DNA of 64,000 nt from assembly GCA_905221605.1 (NCBI GenBank), contig CAJNDS010002588.1, positions 1-64,000 of the forward strand, read 5' to 3'. The notes below the pieces were generated by a model. It had not been told where the DNA came from and made no database searches. It saw only the letters and a program-made list of their open reading frames with translations. Origin of the DNA: Symbiodinium natans. Taxonomy: Eukaryota; Sar; Dinophyceae; Suessiales; Symbiodiniaceae. Below, piece after piece: positions 1 to 10,728 of the stretch. Position numbers and translations under genes: made by a program. Each line of letters starts with the position of its first letter. The stretch's first letter is position 1.

Positions 1-299
1 CCCCCCCCCCCCTCAGGCCCCCCAGCTCTGACCCCCCCCCCCCTCCCTTGGCTTAAAATTTTACGGGAACCCGTCTACTATCTAACCCCCCCCTTTAGTC
101 GCCCATCTCTATCTACCCCCCCCTCCCCCTCGCAAATTGAAATTTGACGCTGGTCAGGCACTCCATAAGCATGCTAGGGACTCAGGACAAGTAGTGTAGG
201 TATTGATGTAGGCCCCCCCCCCCCCCCCCGATAAAAAAAATCACCTCATCTATCCCTCTAACCTCTATCCCCCCCATTCCCTTAGGAGATAGAGGTTAG
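1..299. repeat. C-rich low-complexity DNA
   Basis: Repeated runs of 7-14 cytosines interrupt otherwise unremarkable sequence. I see no gene. A stop (TAG, 297-299) in the frame of the following reverse transcriptase closes that frame on the left. The stretch may be decayed element sequence expanded by C-tract slippage. Confidence 0.8.
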
Positions 300-2353
300 C
301 CGGCGTACGTCCTGTCCAAATCTGCCTCGAGGAGGAATGAGCAAGAGGGCGACACAGGGCGTGTTGTTTTCGGCATCTACCACACCCCGGAACAGTTTGT
401 CGGCAGAGCGTTGGCAATGAAGCATCCCTGTCACATGGAACACCTCCTCCCAGCTGAGCTGCGTGAAGCGGTCAGACACGCCCATGTGGTGCCTGATGAT
501 GTTGCTGCCAAGGACCGGACTGAGATGGTGCGAAAGTGGATCTCCTGGGCCATCGAACTGCAGATGGAAGAGGATCTGTCTCGTGAAAACATGTCTGACT
601 TCAGAAAGTTGGTTCTCGAGAAGAAGAAGATCGCCCTTTTTCGCCGGGCCCTGAAAGATGTGGAACATGGAGACGAAAACATTGCGGACGATATGCTGAA
701 TGGTTTCGCCTTGACCGGGAGGCTGCCTGTGGCTGGTGTTTTCAGGGAAGTGTACAAGCCGGCTACTTTGACTGAGGCTGCGCTAAGGGAAAGTGCGGCC
801 AGATCCAGGAGCGCTACGTTAGCCATGGTCGGGCCGTCCGGGGATGCTGAAATTGATGCCGGCGTCGAGGCGGCGACCCTGAAGGAACTTGATGCTGGTT
901 TCATTCAGGGACCTGTGGATCCTGCTACGCTCCCTGCAGGGGCATCGCTGACTAGGAGATTTGGAGTGCGCCAAGGGACTACTGCATCTGGGGAGCCGAA
1001 GGTGAGACCGATAGACGATTATCGGCGCTAGTGAATGCAGCAGTTACGCAAACTGAGCAGGTGACCATCCACAATCTCGACGTGGTTGCGGGGATGGTGG
1101 CGTTGTGGTTACAACTTGGTGCAGAGAGACAAGGACAGGACGACTTGGTGGCGAAATGTTGGGACTTGAAATCTGCTTACAAACAACTCCCATTGGACGA
1201 CCGATCTTTCGATTTAGATGGGCACTTTGTGATTTATAGTCAGTTGCATAAGAAGCCTCATGTGTACAAGCAACGTGTGCTGCCTTTTGGGTCGGTCGCA
1301 AGTGTCACTGCTTTCATCAGATGCAGTTTTGCACTTTGGAAATTGGGAGTTTCTGCACTAAGATTGGTGTGGAGCATGTATTTTGACGACTATGTCCATC
1401 TTACGAAGGCTCGTACTGCAAGGCATATGGATTTGGTCATCTCAATCTTCATGAAGCTGTTCGGGTGGGATATCTCGTCCGACAAGTTGTGTCCTTACAG
1501 CACCATGTGCAAAGTGTTGGGGGTCCGCCTTGATATGAGCGAAGCACGATTGGGACAAGTTCGTTTCTCGAACACTGAGAGCCGTCGTGAAGAACTGATT
1601 GCTGAACTAGAGGCGATCCTGGAACGGGGCTCCCTCAACTCGAGAGACTGCCAGCGAGTCAGAGGCAGATTGCAGTTTGCGACTGGCCAGTTGTTCGGCA
1701 GGTCGGCTAGAGCAGCTTTGCATGTGGTGTCAAAACATGGCAGCAGCGGGTTTGCAAAATTACAGAGCGAGTGCGTGGAAGCTTTTGAGCTTTTACTGAG
1801 TCTGCTGAGGGCAAACCGACAGCGCGTGATATCCAGGTCGCTGAACAATGTCGTACATGTCTATGTGGATGCCTCTTTTGAACCAAATGACGGACACTCT
1901 GGTTTGGGGGGTGTTTGCTACAACGCCGATGGCGAAACGCTCATGTGGTTTGGATGTGGGGCCCCGTCTTGGATGATTGACGAACTCATGCACTTTGAAG
2001 AGAGCGAGAAAGAAACGGTGATCTTTGAGCTCGAGTGCTTAGCCTTGCTCATGGCGTTCAAATTGTTTCAAGCTGCTTTGGGGCACAGCAACATTGTTGC
2101 CTTCACTGACAATGAAGGTGTGTTGGGGACTGTGGTCCGATGCTGGAGCTCTAACAAGTTCGGTTCCTTGTGTGCGCGAGCCATATGCAAGATCGAGGAC
2201 CGTCTTTCGATCTTCTGTTGGTATGAGCGTGTTCCCTCCAGCTCAAATCCTGCGGATGGTCCCTCCAGGGGATTGAGACTGGAAGATGGCAAGGAGTGCG
2301 TGTGCACCCCAGACTTCCTGCGAGAAGTTTGGAACGAGGTGGTAGGGTGTTAG
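300..2353 (+). pseudogene. Reverse transcriptase-RNase H of YR-0, frameshifted
   Basis: Two frames together give an RT-RNase H. The first (open 300-1031) holds an N-terminal segment with EQFVGRALAMKHP and ends in KVRPIDD, a fingers motif. The second (about 1025-2353) continues with WDLKSAYKQLPL (motif A aspartate), YFDDYVHL (motif C), and RNase H motifs YVDASFE, ELECLALL, FTDNEG and NPADGPSRG. A one- or two-base indel near 1022 joins them; TAG at 1029-1031 ends the first frame. The RT resembles the YR-1 copy at 13182-15400, sharing KVRPIDD, LKSAY+QLPL and xDD. No ATG upstream of 417 in the first frame was found. Confidence 0.8.
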
Positions 2354-2375
2354 CATGTCCTCTTGAACAAAGGGG

Positions 2376-2510
2376 CATGGCGGGAGAACATGTGGCTTGG
2401 CATCGCGCACTTACCCCAGTGTTTGAAGCAAAAAGGTCCGGAGATGCTACAGTCATGTCAACTTATATTCTGAGAGATTGAGATGCCCGTTCACAGCAAA
2501 TGAAAATAAG
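2376..2510 (+). repeat. YR-0 direct repeat B1 (135 bp)
   Basis: Identical over 135 bp to 2828-2962 by direct comparison. Starts CATGGCGGGAG, ends GAAAATAAG. It lies 22 bp after the RT-RNase H stop, the position B1 occupies in YR-1. Confidence 0.85.
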
Positions 2511-2827
2511 CTGCCACTCTACCGTAGGTGGATGAAGCTTTATTTTCAACAGCTGGGACTTTTTGTTTTATAAACAAAAAGAGGGCATTTGTTTGCAGTT
2601 TCTTTCATGTATGTTTTTCACAACGGGAAGGATAAACGTTTGTGATATGTTTTGATTTTGTTGGGAATGCGTGTGCATTGCCGTTGTCATGCAGTATGTG
2701 GCTCGCATGTGCGAGAGCAAATCAAAACATATCGGGTTTTTGACCCACCCACCCACTCCTGGTTCAAATTTGGGGGACTGGGTCCCCCTTCCTGATTCCA
2801 TTTCAACTTTTTGCCAAGCCCCCCGCC
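2511..2827. other. Spacer between YR-0 B repeats; probably A2 plus unique DNA
   Basis: No coding region is supported. By analogy with YR-1, A2 should start here. It holds CTTTATTTTC near its left end (2538-2547), as does A of YR-1 (CTTTATTTTCC). The matching A1 would be outside the window. Confidence 0.45.
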
Positions 2828-2962
2828 CATGGCGGGAGAACATGTGGCTTGGCATCGCGCACTTACCCCAGTGTTTGAAGCAAAAAGGTCCGGAGATGCT
2901 ACAGTCATGTCAACTTATATTCTGAGAGATTGAGATGCCCGTTCACAGCAAATGAAAATAAG
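2828..2962 (+). repeat. YR-0 direct repeat B2 (135 bp), right terminus
   Basis: Exact second copy of 2376-2510. The copies diverge after ...AATAAG (CTGCC after B1, TGCTT after B2), as expected if 2962 is the right end of the element. Confidence 0.75.
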
Positions 2963-2987
2963 TGCTTCCTTCCCCTGACAAGAAGGA

Positions 2988-3647
2988 GTGAAGGCCTTAA
3001 AGGCTGTGCGGAATTCTTCCTTTTGTGGAATTGTTTCTGAACGCGCCGATCGCATGTCTTGCGCGTTGGAAAAACACAGTGTCTTTCAGGCTTGTTTGGA
3101 CTTGGAAAGAAGCATGAGTGAAGCAGTTGAACAGACATGTTGCTGTGTGAGACTTGCTTGGTTAGGAGTGTGCGAGCTTGAAGGTCCCTTGAAGAGAAGC
3201 CCAAAAGAACTTCGATCTTCTAGGCAGTACTCTCAAAGATCCGAAATACCCTCAAGTCCGCGTTTAAATAGCCCGAAAGAACGTCGATCTTCTAAGCAGT
3301 ACCCGCAAAGATCCGAAATACCCTCAAGTGTGAACTTCAGAAACACCACGAACCCAAACCTCCTGAACATGAGTCATGACAGACCCCTGCCGGCCAGGAG
3401 TGCTTTGTTTTGCATGCCAGGAGAAGCATTGGATGTTTTCGCTTGCTTGGCGATCTATGTGATAGCAAGTCTCTTGGGGGGTTCGTTCTGGTTAGGATTT
3501 CGATTCTTGAAGATGTGTTTGAAAAGGTTTCGAGGAGTTGGTGACTACCCTCAACTTGTATCCCGAAAGTACCGTTTACACCATCGTCGTATAAAGGAGT
3601 CCGAGTGCGAATCAAGACTCGTTTCTGTTATGTTCGAGTTGATGTAG
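2988..3647 (+). CDS. Hypothetical protein upstream of Copia-1 integrase, with a membrane segment
   Basis: An open frame of about 219 codons that I do not recognise. It holds a duplicated Ser/Arg-rich segment (SPKE-RSS-QY-QRSEIPSS twice, from a 72-bp period DNA repeat). A hydrophobic stretch of about 20 residues (FACLAIYVIASLLGG...) lies near residue 150. It overlaps the start of the integrase frame by 43 bp in the -1 register, which could allow a -1 frameshift. No slippery site was confirmed. It could be a 5' leader ORF of Copia-1 or a chance frame. Confidence 0.3.
   Translation: MKALKAVRNSSFCGIVSERADRMSCALEKHSVFQACLDLERSMSEAVEQTCCCVRLAWLGVCELEGPLKRSPKELRSSRQYSQRSEIPSSPRLNSPKERRSSKQYPQRSEIPSSVNFRNTTNPNLLNMSHDRPLPARSALFCMPGEALDVFACLAIYVIASLLGGSFWLGFRFLKMCLKRFRGVGDYPQLVSRKYRLHHRRIKESECESRLVSVMFELM
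3199..3330 (+). repeat. Tandem duplication, 72-bp period
   Basis: About 60 bp starting GCCCAAAAGAACTTCGATC at 3199 recurs from 3271 (GCCCGAAAGAACGTCGATC) with a few substitutions. The period is 72 bp, a multiple of three. Confidence 0.75.
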
Positions 3648-5403
3648 AACGTACTCTGGTCTTTAGCAGGCACGTTGTGAAACCAACTTGGAGCTCAGGT
3701 TTTAAAGCCTCTTTGAAGTTCTCATGTAAGGCCATGTGCTTGGGCCTTTGTCTCGACAGGAACTTGTGGAGCTTGTTGGTGTGCACGGCATGGTGTTGTG
3801 CTTGGAGTTTGTGTGGTTGTTGTTTGTTGAGAAGAAAGGGCGATGATGAAAAAGGGAGCAGATCCACTTCTGAGCACAGCCACTTGAGAGTTGTGCGTGG
3901 ACTGCCCCTCCCCGGTAAGGGGACGCAAGCTGAGCCCTTAGAACTCGATAGTGACATGCCACGTTCTTCAGGGAGAGAAGAGAGAGGAGAAAAAGAGAGT
4001 CCGCTTCCGAAACCTCAAGGTGCTGAACCACCTAAACCCCCGGAACCGCCTGGAGGTGCAGAAGTTTCAGATAGGATACCTCTGCGAAGTGTGGCTTTGC
4101 AAGTGCATAGATCCAGAGGTCATTTTCCTTATGATGTGAACTGTGAGGCCTGCACCTCGAGTAAAGGGAAGGTTCCTGCGAGACGCTTGCGAAGGCGTTT
4201 GCAACGCGAGGACCAGACGATTGGAATGGATTTCTACTACTTTGGTCGTCTTCGTGTGCTGCTTCTTGCACATTGTTCTTCGAACTATACCACGGCCATC
4301 CCGGCCATGAATTTGGATGATCCGGATCTGTTTTACAACATTGGACGAGTGATTCGCGAAATGGGTCTTGTGAATAAAATGGTCACAGTGAGATGTGATC
4401 AGGAGTCGGCTTTGATGTCTTTAGCCGAAAAATTGACTACCCGTACAGGTGATGTAGCTGTTTCTGGCGTCATTGTGGACGTCGTGCCCGGGTATCGCCC
4501 TCAGTCAAAAGGCGCTATTGAAAGACAAGTAGAAACTATGAAGCAGGGATTTTGGGCAGTGTGGTTAGACTTGGAGAGAGAAGTTGCGCGGAATTCCGCG
4601 CCGGAAGACTGGAACAAGAAGCTTCCGCTGGGAGGAATGCTCTGGCAAGCTTGTGTCCTTTACAGTGCCAGGTGCTACAACCTCTGGAGCTTTAGTCACC
4701 AGGACGTGACTACGCCCATTGACCGGCTGCACGAGGAGATTGTGCATCGTACGAGGACCCTGCCGTTTGGATGTCTTGTCTACGCTAAAGTAGGGGGCTC
4801 AAAAGCGCATCAACAGAAGTACAGGGGAAAGAAAACAGTGAAAGCTGTGTATCTAGCGCCTAAAGAGCCTAGAGGGGGCGGTGTCTTTGCTGCTCCAGTG
4901 GGTCAGACTGAGATCGATATCTTTCCTGTCTGTAGGGCCTTAGAAGGAGCGAAAGGTGAGCCTGTCTACGACGTAGGGGCCATACACGCTCTGTCTACTT
5001 CACAGCCTCTCGTTTTAGACCCAGCGGATCCTGAAAGGCCCATCATGTTTGAGCCACCACCTGATCCGGTGAAGTCAGAAGACCCTGACCCGGGGTTTGA
5101 AGACGAAGATGAAGAAATGGTACCAGATGAGCCTGATCCTCTGAATGATATTCCGTCTTACATGGAACCCACAGATGATGAGGGGGAAGGCGGACTTGGG
5201 TCACCGGAAATGCAGCCGGATGACCTGGAGGACATGGAAATTGACTGGCTAACTAACCATCTGTTAGAGTCTTTGTTCAAAGGACCGGACATTCTGGCCA
5301 CGTCTAAAGAAGTAGCTGATTCGTTTACTCTCAAATTCGGAGGTAGTAAGATCAAGTGCCAAGTACCCCGAAACGCCGTCTCTGAGACCTCAGGTGAACA
5401 GTT
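3605..5403 (+). CDS. Copia-1 polyprotein part 1: integrase
   Basis: Roughly 600 codons lie before the YR-1 junction. An N-terminal hydrophobic Cys/Leu/Trp-rich stretch (residues ~40-75) and an acidic/proline-rich linker precede the integrase. The integrase zinc site reads H168, H173, C180, C183. The catalytic triad is read as D209 (GMDFYYF), D265 (RCDQES) and E306 (GAIERQ). An Asp/Glu/Pro-rich tail (residues ~470-560) follows, typical of the linker between integrase and RT in copia elements. No stop or frameshift interrupts it up to 5403, where codon TTA meets A1. Read on, the frame runs out in YR-1 at 5578. No Gag or aspartic protease is encoded in this piece. The first codon at 3605 is nominal. 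Confidence 0.85.
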
Positions 5404-5552
5404 AGGTAATCGTGCTGTAAGTACAAACCTTTATTTTCCGGAGAAAAATTTTCGAATTCTACGAATGAGAAAGTTTTTCGGCTCAGACGAAGAGAGGCCA
5501 CAGCCCTCTCAGCCACAACCCTCGTGGAGAGGGTCCGGAAAATTTTTCTGCC
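5404..5552 (+). repeat. YR-1 split repeat A1 (149 bp), left terminus
   Basis: Identical to 15716-15864. Begins AGGTAATCGTGCTG, ends TTTTTCTGCC. Contains CTTTATTTTCC and two near-complementary blocks, TTTTCCGGAGAAAA and GGGTCCGGAAAATTTT. These could pair in RNA and may matter for strand transfer (inference). Confidence 0.92.
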
Positions 5553-6852
5553 TTCAGCCAAGTGTGCTGGGGGATTAGCATCCTCGGCCTGGTGGGGGAG
5601 TGGGAGCCTCACAGAAGGTTGATGGCGTTTGGAGCTTACATTTTACGCTGAGTTTTGAAAGCCGAGTTGCCTTCTTGTTCTTGAGCTTTCTTGGAGCATG
5701 GTGCGTTGTTGTAGTCTGAGCCAGGACGCAATTTAAGGATTCTTTTCTCCAGCTCTATCTTGGAGACTTTGTGAGTGCGTTGGTTGCTGTGCATTGCTGT
5801 CGCTTGAAGTTTGCTGGAGTGCAGGTAGATTCCTGGAGATGAGCTAGTGTCTTAGGTCTCAGAACTTGCTGCAGCTGGTAGCTGTTCTCGTCGATTGCGA
5901 GAGTTGTACATGTCAGGTCAAGATATTTTTATCTGGCAGGGAACCGAGTTTGGAAGCTTTGGCCTGCGTATAGAAGCAACCTCGTCTATACGTTTCTCCT
6001 GTAGAAGAATCAGGAATCAGCTTGCGCAGTTCATGCCCCGTCCAGGCATCTTGATGTGGAACCCGGAGTGCCCTCTTCGTTAGCCGATGGCCAAGCAAAA
6101 GGTTCAGCAGCGTGTCCGTCCTGCCCTGACAACAGGTCCTAGACGCTAAGGCACGGAAGGTACGAGCAATCAGTGCTTGCATTTGCACTGTCTCTGGAGT
6201 CTGCTGCGTGGTTTGTGTTTTTGAAGCATGTTAGTTTGTGTTGGATCTTTGCAGATAGACCCACATTGTCAAGTGAACACTGCTGCACTTCAGGTGGTGT
6301 CCTTCGAAGTGAAAAGTCTTCGGAGAGAATTATAATGCATAGGCAGTTCCAAGAATGCTGCAAGGGCAGCTCAAGAGAGATCAAGCTGCTAAGGCAGTCG
6401 TGGTCAAAGATCGGCTGAAGGGTCAGCTCGTTGAGATTTGTTGCAAGGGCAACTCAAATAGTTTTGCTGCAAGGGCAGCTGAAGATGGCAAGGGCCAATA
6501 TTCAATGCACACAACGAGTGTGCTTCATACATTGCTGCAAGGGCAGCCCATTCTTTCAGGCCGTGACGACAGCCAAATCAGGCAAGGGCCGGCAAGAGGT
6601 GCAAGGGCACCGATCAGTCGTCTCGTAGAGACGAGAGGTTCTCTCGAGAGCTTGAAAACAGAAAGATTGCAAGCTTCTATCGACTCAGCACTTAATTGCA
6701 CATTTCAAGGGAAAGACGTGCTGACATCTGAGTTCACTCTCCCAAACCTGAATTTCTCTCGGCTCAAAAAAAAAAAAGAGAGACAAAAAGGGTAGCAAAA
6801 GCTCTGAGAGGAAACAAAAGCCAGGGGGCAAAGAAAAGAGGCGTAAGCCCAG
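5553..6852 (+). other. YR-1 5' leader, non-coding
   Basis: About 1.3 kb without a frame I can support. Short open stretches exist in every frame but carry no domain. The right part holds a cluster of TGCAAGGGCA motifs (listed separately) and an A11 run at 6765-6776. Confidence 0.6.
6350..6610 (+). repeat. Cluster of TGCAAGGGCA motifs in the YR-1 leader
   Basis: At least six near copies of (GC)TGCAAGGGCA(GC) occur, e.g. at 6357-6369, 6440-6452, 6467-6480, 6534-6547 and 6600-6609. The extended form GCTGCAAGGGCAGC is an imperfect palindrome (GCTGC/GCAGC arms), so each could form a small hairpin. Spacing is irregular. Confidence 0.6.
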
Positions 6853-8307
6853 ATGTTTCCGTGGCCCTTCTTTCCGGGCGGTGAGTCACAAGGCTCTGCC
6901 TCCAGGGGCCGCAGGAGGAACAGAAGCAGCAGCGACAGCCGTCGCTCAAGACGCAGAGACAGGCGCCGAAGGGCGTCTAGGTCACGCAGCCCAAGGGGGC
7001 GTCGAGAAAGGTCTCCAGAGACCCATGCCAGCTCCGCAGCCAGGATTTCACTGGTGCCAAGTGCCGACTGCGGTCTTCGGCGTGGCGTCTGGCCCACAGA
7101 CCCAGGCATCCCTTCCTGCTCAGAAGGGAGCTGAGGCAGCTTCTTCTTGGAGGACTCCTCCCGGTGGCAAGAACAGTCCACCCCATGGCAGAGCCAGCAG
7201 TCTTCATGGGGCAAAGGTTGGGGGCATTCTAAGAACTACGGCTCCAGCAGCTCGTGGCAGGGCTCTGGAGGGAATCGGCGTGAGAAGTGGGACAAGCCTA
7301 AAGGCTGGAACAAGTGGCCCAAGCCTGAGCAAAAGCCGGCTAAGGAGCAGTATGGGCGAGGGGCTGCCCCCAAGGAAGAGGAGCCGGAGATTCTCCTCGA
7401 CCCAGCTATGGCTGGGATTTTTGGCGCCCGGCAGCAGGGGCCGCCGGAGAGGCCCGACTCTGCATTCAACGTTGCGGAGGCGACGGAGGAGGAAGTTCAA
7501 GCGGCGGCCAATCGCAAGGCTGAGCGCGAAGAAGAAGGGTTCCACAGTCAGCTCTGGCAAGGGGCGATCGCTAAGGCCCTCGCAGACCCCTCGCGACCCA
7601 AGTGCGCCCGAGAACTGATGCGTGAGGGCATCTTGCGAAGCTGGTGGAACATGTCCTGGAAGGACGCCCGAGGCCTGATTGACGGGACCTTGGTGGACGA
7701 GTATCGCGATCGGTTGATGCTGTACATGGCAAAGTACAAGAATCCCACCGAGGTGCCGCAGCCGATTGTCGAGCGCTGTGCATGCTTGTTTGCGTGGTTC
7801 AAGCAGAACTCCAGGCCGCTGGACATTGAAGGGGATTTCGATGCGATCATGTTCGCAGTGCCAGGGCAGAAAGTGCTGTGCTTTCGCACAAAGCTGACAG
7901 GGCCATCCTTCCTGGAGCCCGCAAACCACCGCTACACGATGACAATGTCCCACGGCTTGCCGTGGACAGCAGCCATGGGTGTGGGCGAGTATGGGGAGAT
8001 AACCCCGGGAGACTTCACGGACGGCGACTTCCCGTCGTACGGATTCAGCGGCCGAGGGGTCTGCAACGACTCCGGCTTTGAAGGTATCAAAGCCTCAATC
8101 TCCAAGGTGGCTGCAAGAGCCAAAGGAAGGGACGTCATCTTCTCGATGGAAGGGCTCCTGCAGGAGAACACGCCCCAGGTGGAGGGGGGCATGCCGGCAC
8201 TGAATGCTGCTTGCCGAGATGCAGGCAGCGCGCGGTCAGGGGACCACCTGCTTTTGAGTCCCACCTGTGCAGTTTTGAGGGCTGTGTCCGTAGCCTGGCC
8301 AATCTGA
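6853..8307 (+). pseudogene. YR-1 ORF1: RS-rich basic protein, one internal stop
   Basis: One frame is open from 6853 to 8307 apart from a single TGA at 7132-7134. The N-terminus is strongly Arg/Ser-rich (RRRDRRRR, SRSRSPRGRR). A Gln/Trp/Lys/Gly-rich stretch follows (~7147-7370), then a globular-looking region with FAWFKQNSRPLDIEG and a C-terminus ending in VAWPI. The charge suggests RNA binding, as for a nucleocapsid, but no domain is recognised. It precedes the recombinase with an 83-bp gap. The family is unknown. Confidence 0.5.
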
Positions 8308-8390
8308 GCCAAGAGCCGAAACACTGAGCCTTGATATAAGCTCGTCGGGAGCCATAAAAGAGTGTCCCGTCCTGACAGGGCGAGTGAACT

Positions 8391-10621
8391 TTGGCTTTGT
8401 TATCATGTTTGCAACAGAAATTCTGTCTCCCTCACATGTTTCTCTTCATGCGGGTATCGAGAGTTTTGGGTCAGTTTTGGTTCAAGCCCCAGATGGCTGG
8501 TCACCTAAGAGCAGCGGAAGTGCCTTCTGACAGCGAGTCGGAAGGCCAAGAAGTTAACCAGCATCGTGTTGCTCAGGTCCTGATTTCCGCAGGACCACCG
8601 AATGTGCAACTCCCCTGGGAACAAGGAATTTTCAGGGACATCTTCGCACCTAGACCAGTGGTGTCACTGGACTGGCCAGAGCCCAAGGTTCTTGTCAATG
8701 TGGATGAAGCCGAACTATCGTCTACACCAGGTCCCAGCGTTTTGCAAGACAAAGACAAGACGCCACTCGCAGGTGTCTTCAGCTCCTCACCGGGAGCCAA
8801 TGTTTTCAGCAAAGTGATCAAGTGCAAAAAGAAAGATGAGCCTTTTGAGGAGGCTGTTGCAGGCATGTGGTTGAAGAACATGCAGATGTGGAAACAGCTG
8901 TTCGAGGCCTCCCCGTCCACCACTTTTGCCAAAACATTACAGGAATTGGACGAAGAGGAGAAGATGTTGTCCCTTCGTGACATGTTTGGATCGAAATCAC
9001 CACACACAATCCAGAAGCGTGCATCAACCTTGTTGAGATTGTTTCGTTGGCTTCAAAAACAGGCCGATGTGCAAGGGACCTCTGTGGAGGAACCCCTTCT
9101 CCCATCAGAGGAAACGGTGTACAAGTTCTGCAGAGAGATATCCCACAGGAAGAAGGGTGGTACAAGCGTTGAAGTTTGTGAAATTTGTGCTTTCCATTCC
9201 AGATGTGGAGAATTCCATCTCCCCCAGGGTCCAAGGCTTGGCCGACCGAGTGGCAGGCGAGCACGAGCCCACACATCAAGCCCGGGACCTAACAGTGCTC
9301 GAAGTTAGGTTTCTGGAAGAGTGTGTTTGGAACGCTGAGCTCCACATTGTCGATCGATTTGCAGCAGGAGTATTCCTGTTTCAGATCTTCAGCAGGAACC
9401 GTTGGTCGGACATCAGGCACGTGCGATCCCTGGAGTTCGATTTTCTGGAGATTGGCCCCGAAATCTGCGGTTTTCTGGAAGGCAGGGCCAGAGAGGTCAA
9501 ACAGTCCAACAAGAAGAAGAAACTCTCGTTGTTCATGCCTCTTGTGGCTCCAGTTCGGGGGGTCCACCCGACGGTGGTTTGGGCCAAAGAATGGCAGAAA
9601 GTGGCTGCCGAAGCAGGGATCGTGCTCTCGAAGACCCCTGTAGGCCCTTTACTACCGGCCACCGCCCCAGACGGTGCCTGGCTGCAGAGGTCCATCGACT
9701 CCGCCGAGGCCTCCAACTGGCTAACGGGACTGCTAAGGAACCGCGACCCCTCAACAGCGAGGGTCACCACACATTCCTTGAAACACACTGCTCTGGGTTG
9801 GTTGAGCAAATATGGCATTGTGGGCGAAACACAAACACTCTTGGCACATCACTCTACTGGAGCTTTTGAGTACATTAGCTTACTCAAGAGACGCCCTTAG
9901 TGGCCCCCTCCGGCAGCTGGAGGAAATGCTAAAGCAGGTACGGGAGGGCTCGTTTTGCCCGGATGCTACTCGAAGTGGATACTTTGCCCGTGCCCAAGGA
10001 TCAGAGGCAGGTGCGTCCGTTGACCTCGGGTCCTGGTTGCCGATCAGCAAGGCAGGCAGCTTAGATGGGCGGCCCGCGAACTCCGAAAGCACGCATGAGC
10101 CTTTGCCAGCTCCAGTGGAAGGCTTTGAGGATGATTTCCGGGGGGTTGGACCGCTTTGCTCCTCGCAAGGGAAGGTTTTTGAGTCACCAAGTGCCATGCC
10201 TGTCTTGGAAGCATCTGCACCGTCGGTAGCAGAAGGAGACGAATCCCCCTCGAAAGAAAGTGAGGAATTAGACAGGTTGGCTACCGTGACTTCTGGGCTT
10301 TGCGAGGCGTTGTTCGATAAGGACGACACACAAGGTGCAGATGATAACGAGGAGGCAGAGATCTCGCCCACCACATCAGCAGAAGGGTCCTCCGAGGAAA
10401 CCTCTGATGGAGCCTCGTCGGAAGAAAAGGAGGAACCAGCTTCGACCCTGAGCCTACCGGAGGGTTGGAGGGCGATCCAGAACAAGAAGTCTACCATGTT
10501 ACATCTGTACAAAGTAGGTCAGACGACGCTGAAATGTGGAAAGTGGATAAGCGTCAATTTTGTAGAAATGGAGAAGCCCTCAGCGAAGTGGCTACAGTGC
10601 AGCCGTTGTTTTCAGGAGTAA
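8391..10621 (+). pseudogene. YR-1 tyrosine recombinase (phage-integrase fold), frameshifted twice
   Basis: Three frames in series make one recombinase. The first (8391 to ~9150) has an N-terminal SAM-like region (LRDMFGSKSPHTIQKRASTL). The second (~9150 to ~9865) carries the catalytic core: Arg in SRNRWSDIRHV (about 9394-9402), HxxK in THSLKHTALGW (His at 9772, Lys at 9781) and AHH (9844-9852). The third (from ~9870) supplies the nucleophile in LAYSRDAL (Tyr at 9881-9883). A Ser/Glu/Asp-rich tail and a C-terminal W..CSRCF motif end it at 10621. The chemistry would be strand exchange between a DNA circle and the target. The two indels would prevent a functional product unless they are sequencing errors. 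Confidence 0.8.
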
Positions 10622-10728
10622 AGAGAGGGGTGACACTGTTGTTGCCCGGTTTGTGTGCTTGTGCAACACCATCCCTTTGTACCAGCTCTCTCTCTTGCAA
10701 GTTGCAGTTTTGGCCCCACGCCCTAAAC

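Larger units (their letters stand above)
300..2962 (+). mobile_element. YR-0: 3' part of a tyrosine-recombinase (DIRS/Ngaro-like) retroelement
   Basis: A broken RT-RNase H gene is followed 22 bp later by a 135-bp sequence (2376-2510) repeated exactly at 2828-2962. The order RT - B1 - spacer - B2 matches the right half of the complete element YR-1 in this window. Both B repeats of YR-0, like those of YR-1, end in AAATAAG, so I read 2376-2510 as B1 and 2828-2962 as B2. A1 and the recombinase would lie left of the window. The element class is inferred from RT similarity and repeat layout. Confidence 0.65.

Noticed and set aside
2376-2962. Reading the 135-bp repeats as LTRs of a small LTR element
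   Set aside because: There is no coding or primer-binding sequence between them and no target-site duplication. Position after a YR-type RT fits B1/B2 better.
6355-6795. 146-codon frame across the TGCAAGGGCA motifs
   Set aside because: Its coding content is explained by the short repeats and the A-run; no start context or homology recognised.
9880-10512. A 210-codon minus-strand Ser-rich frame
   Set aside because: It is the complement of the acidic Ser/Glu tail of the recombinase; low complexity explains the lack of stops.
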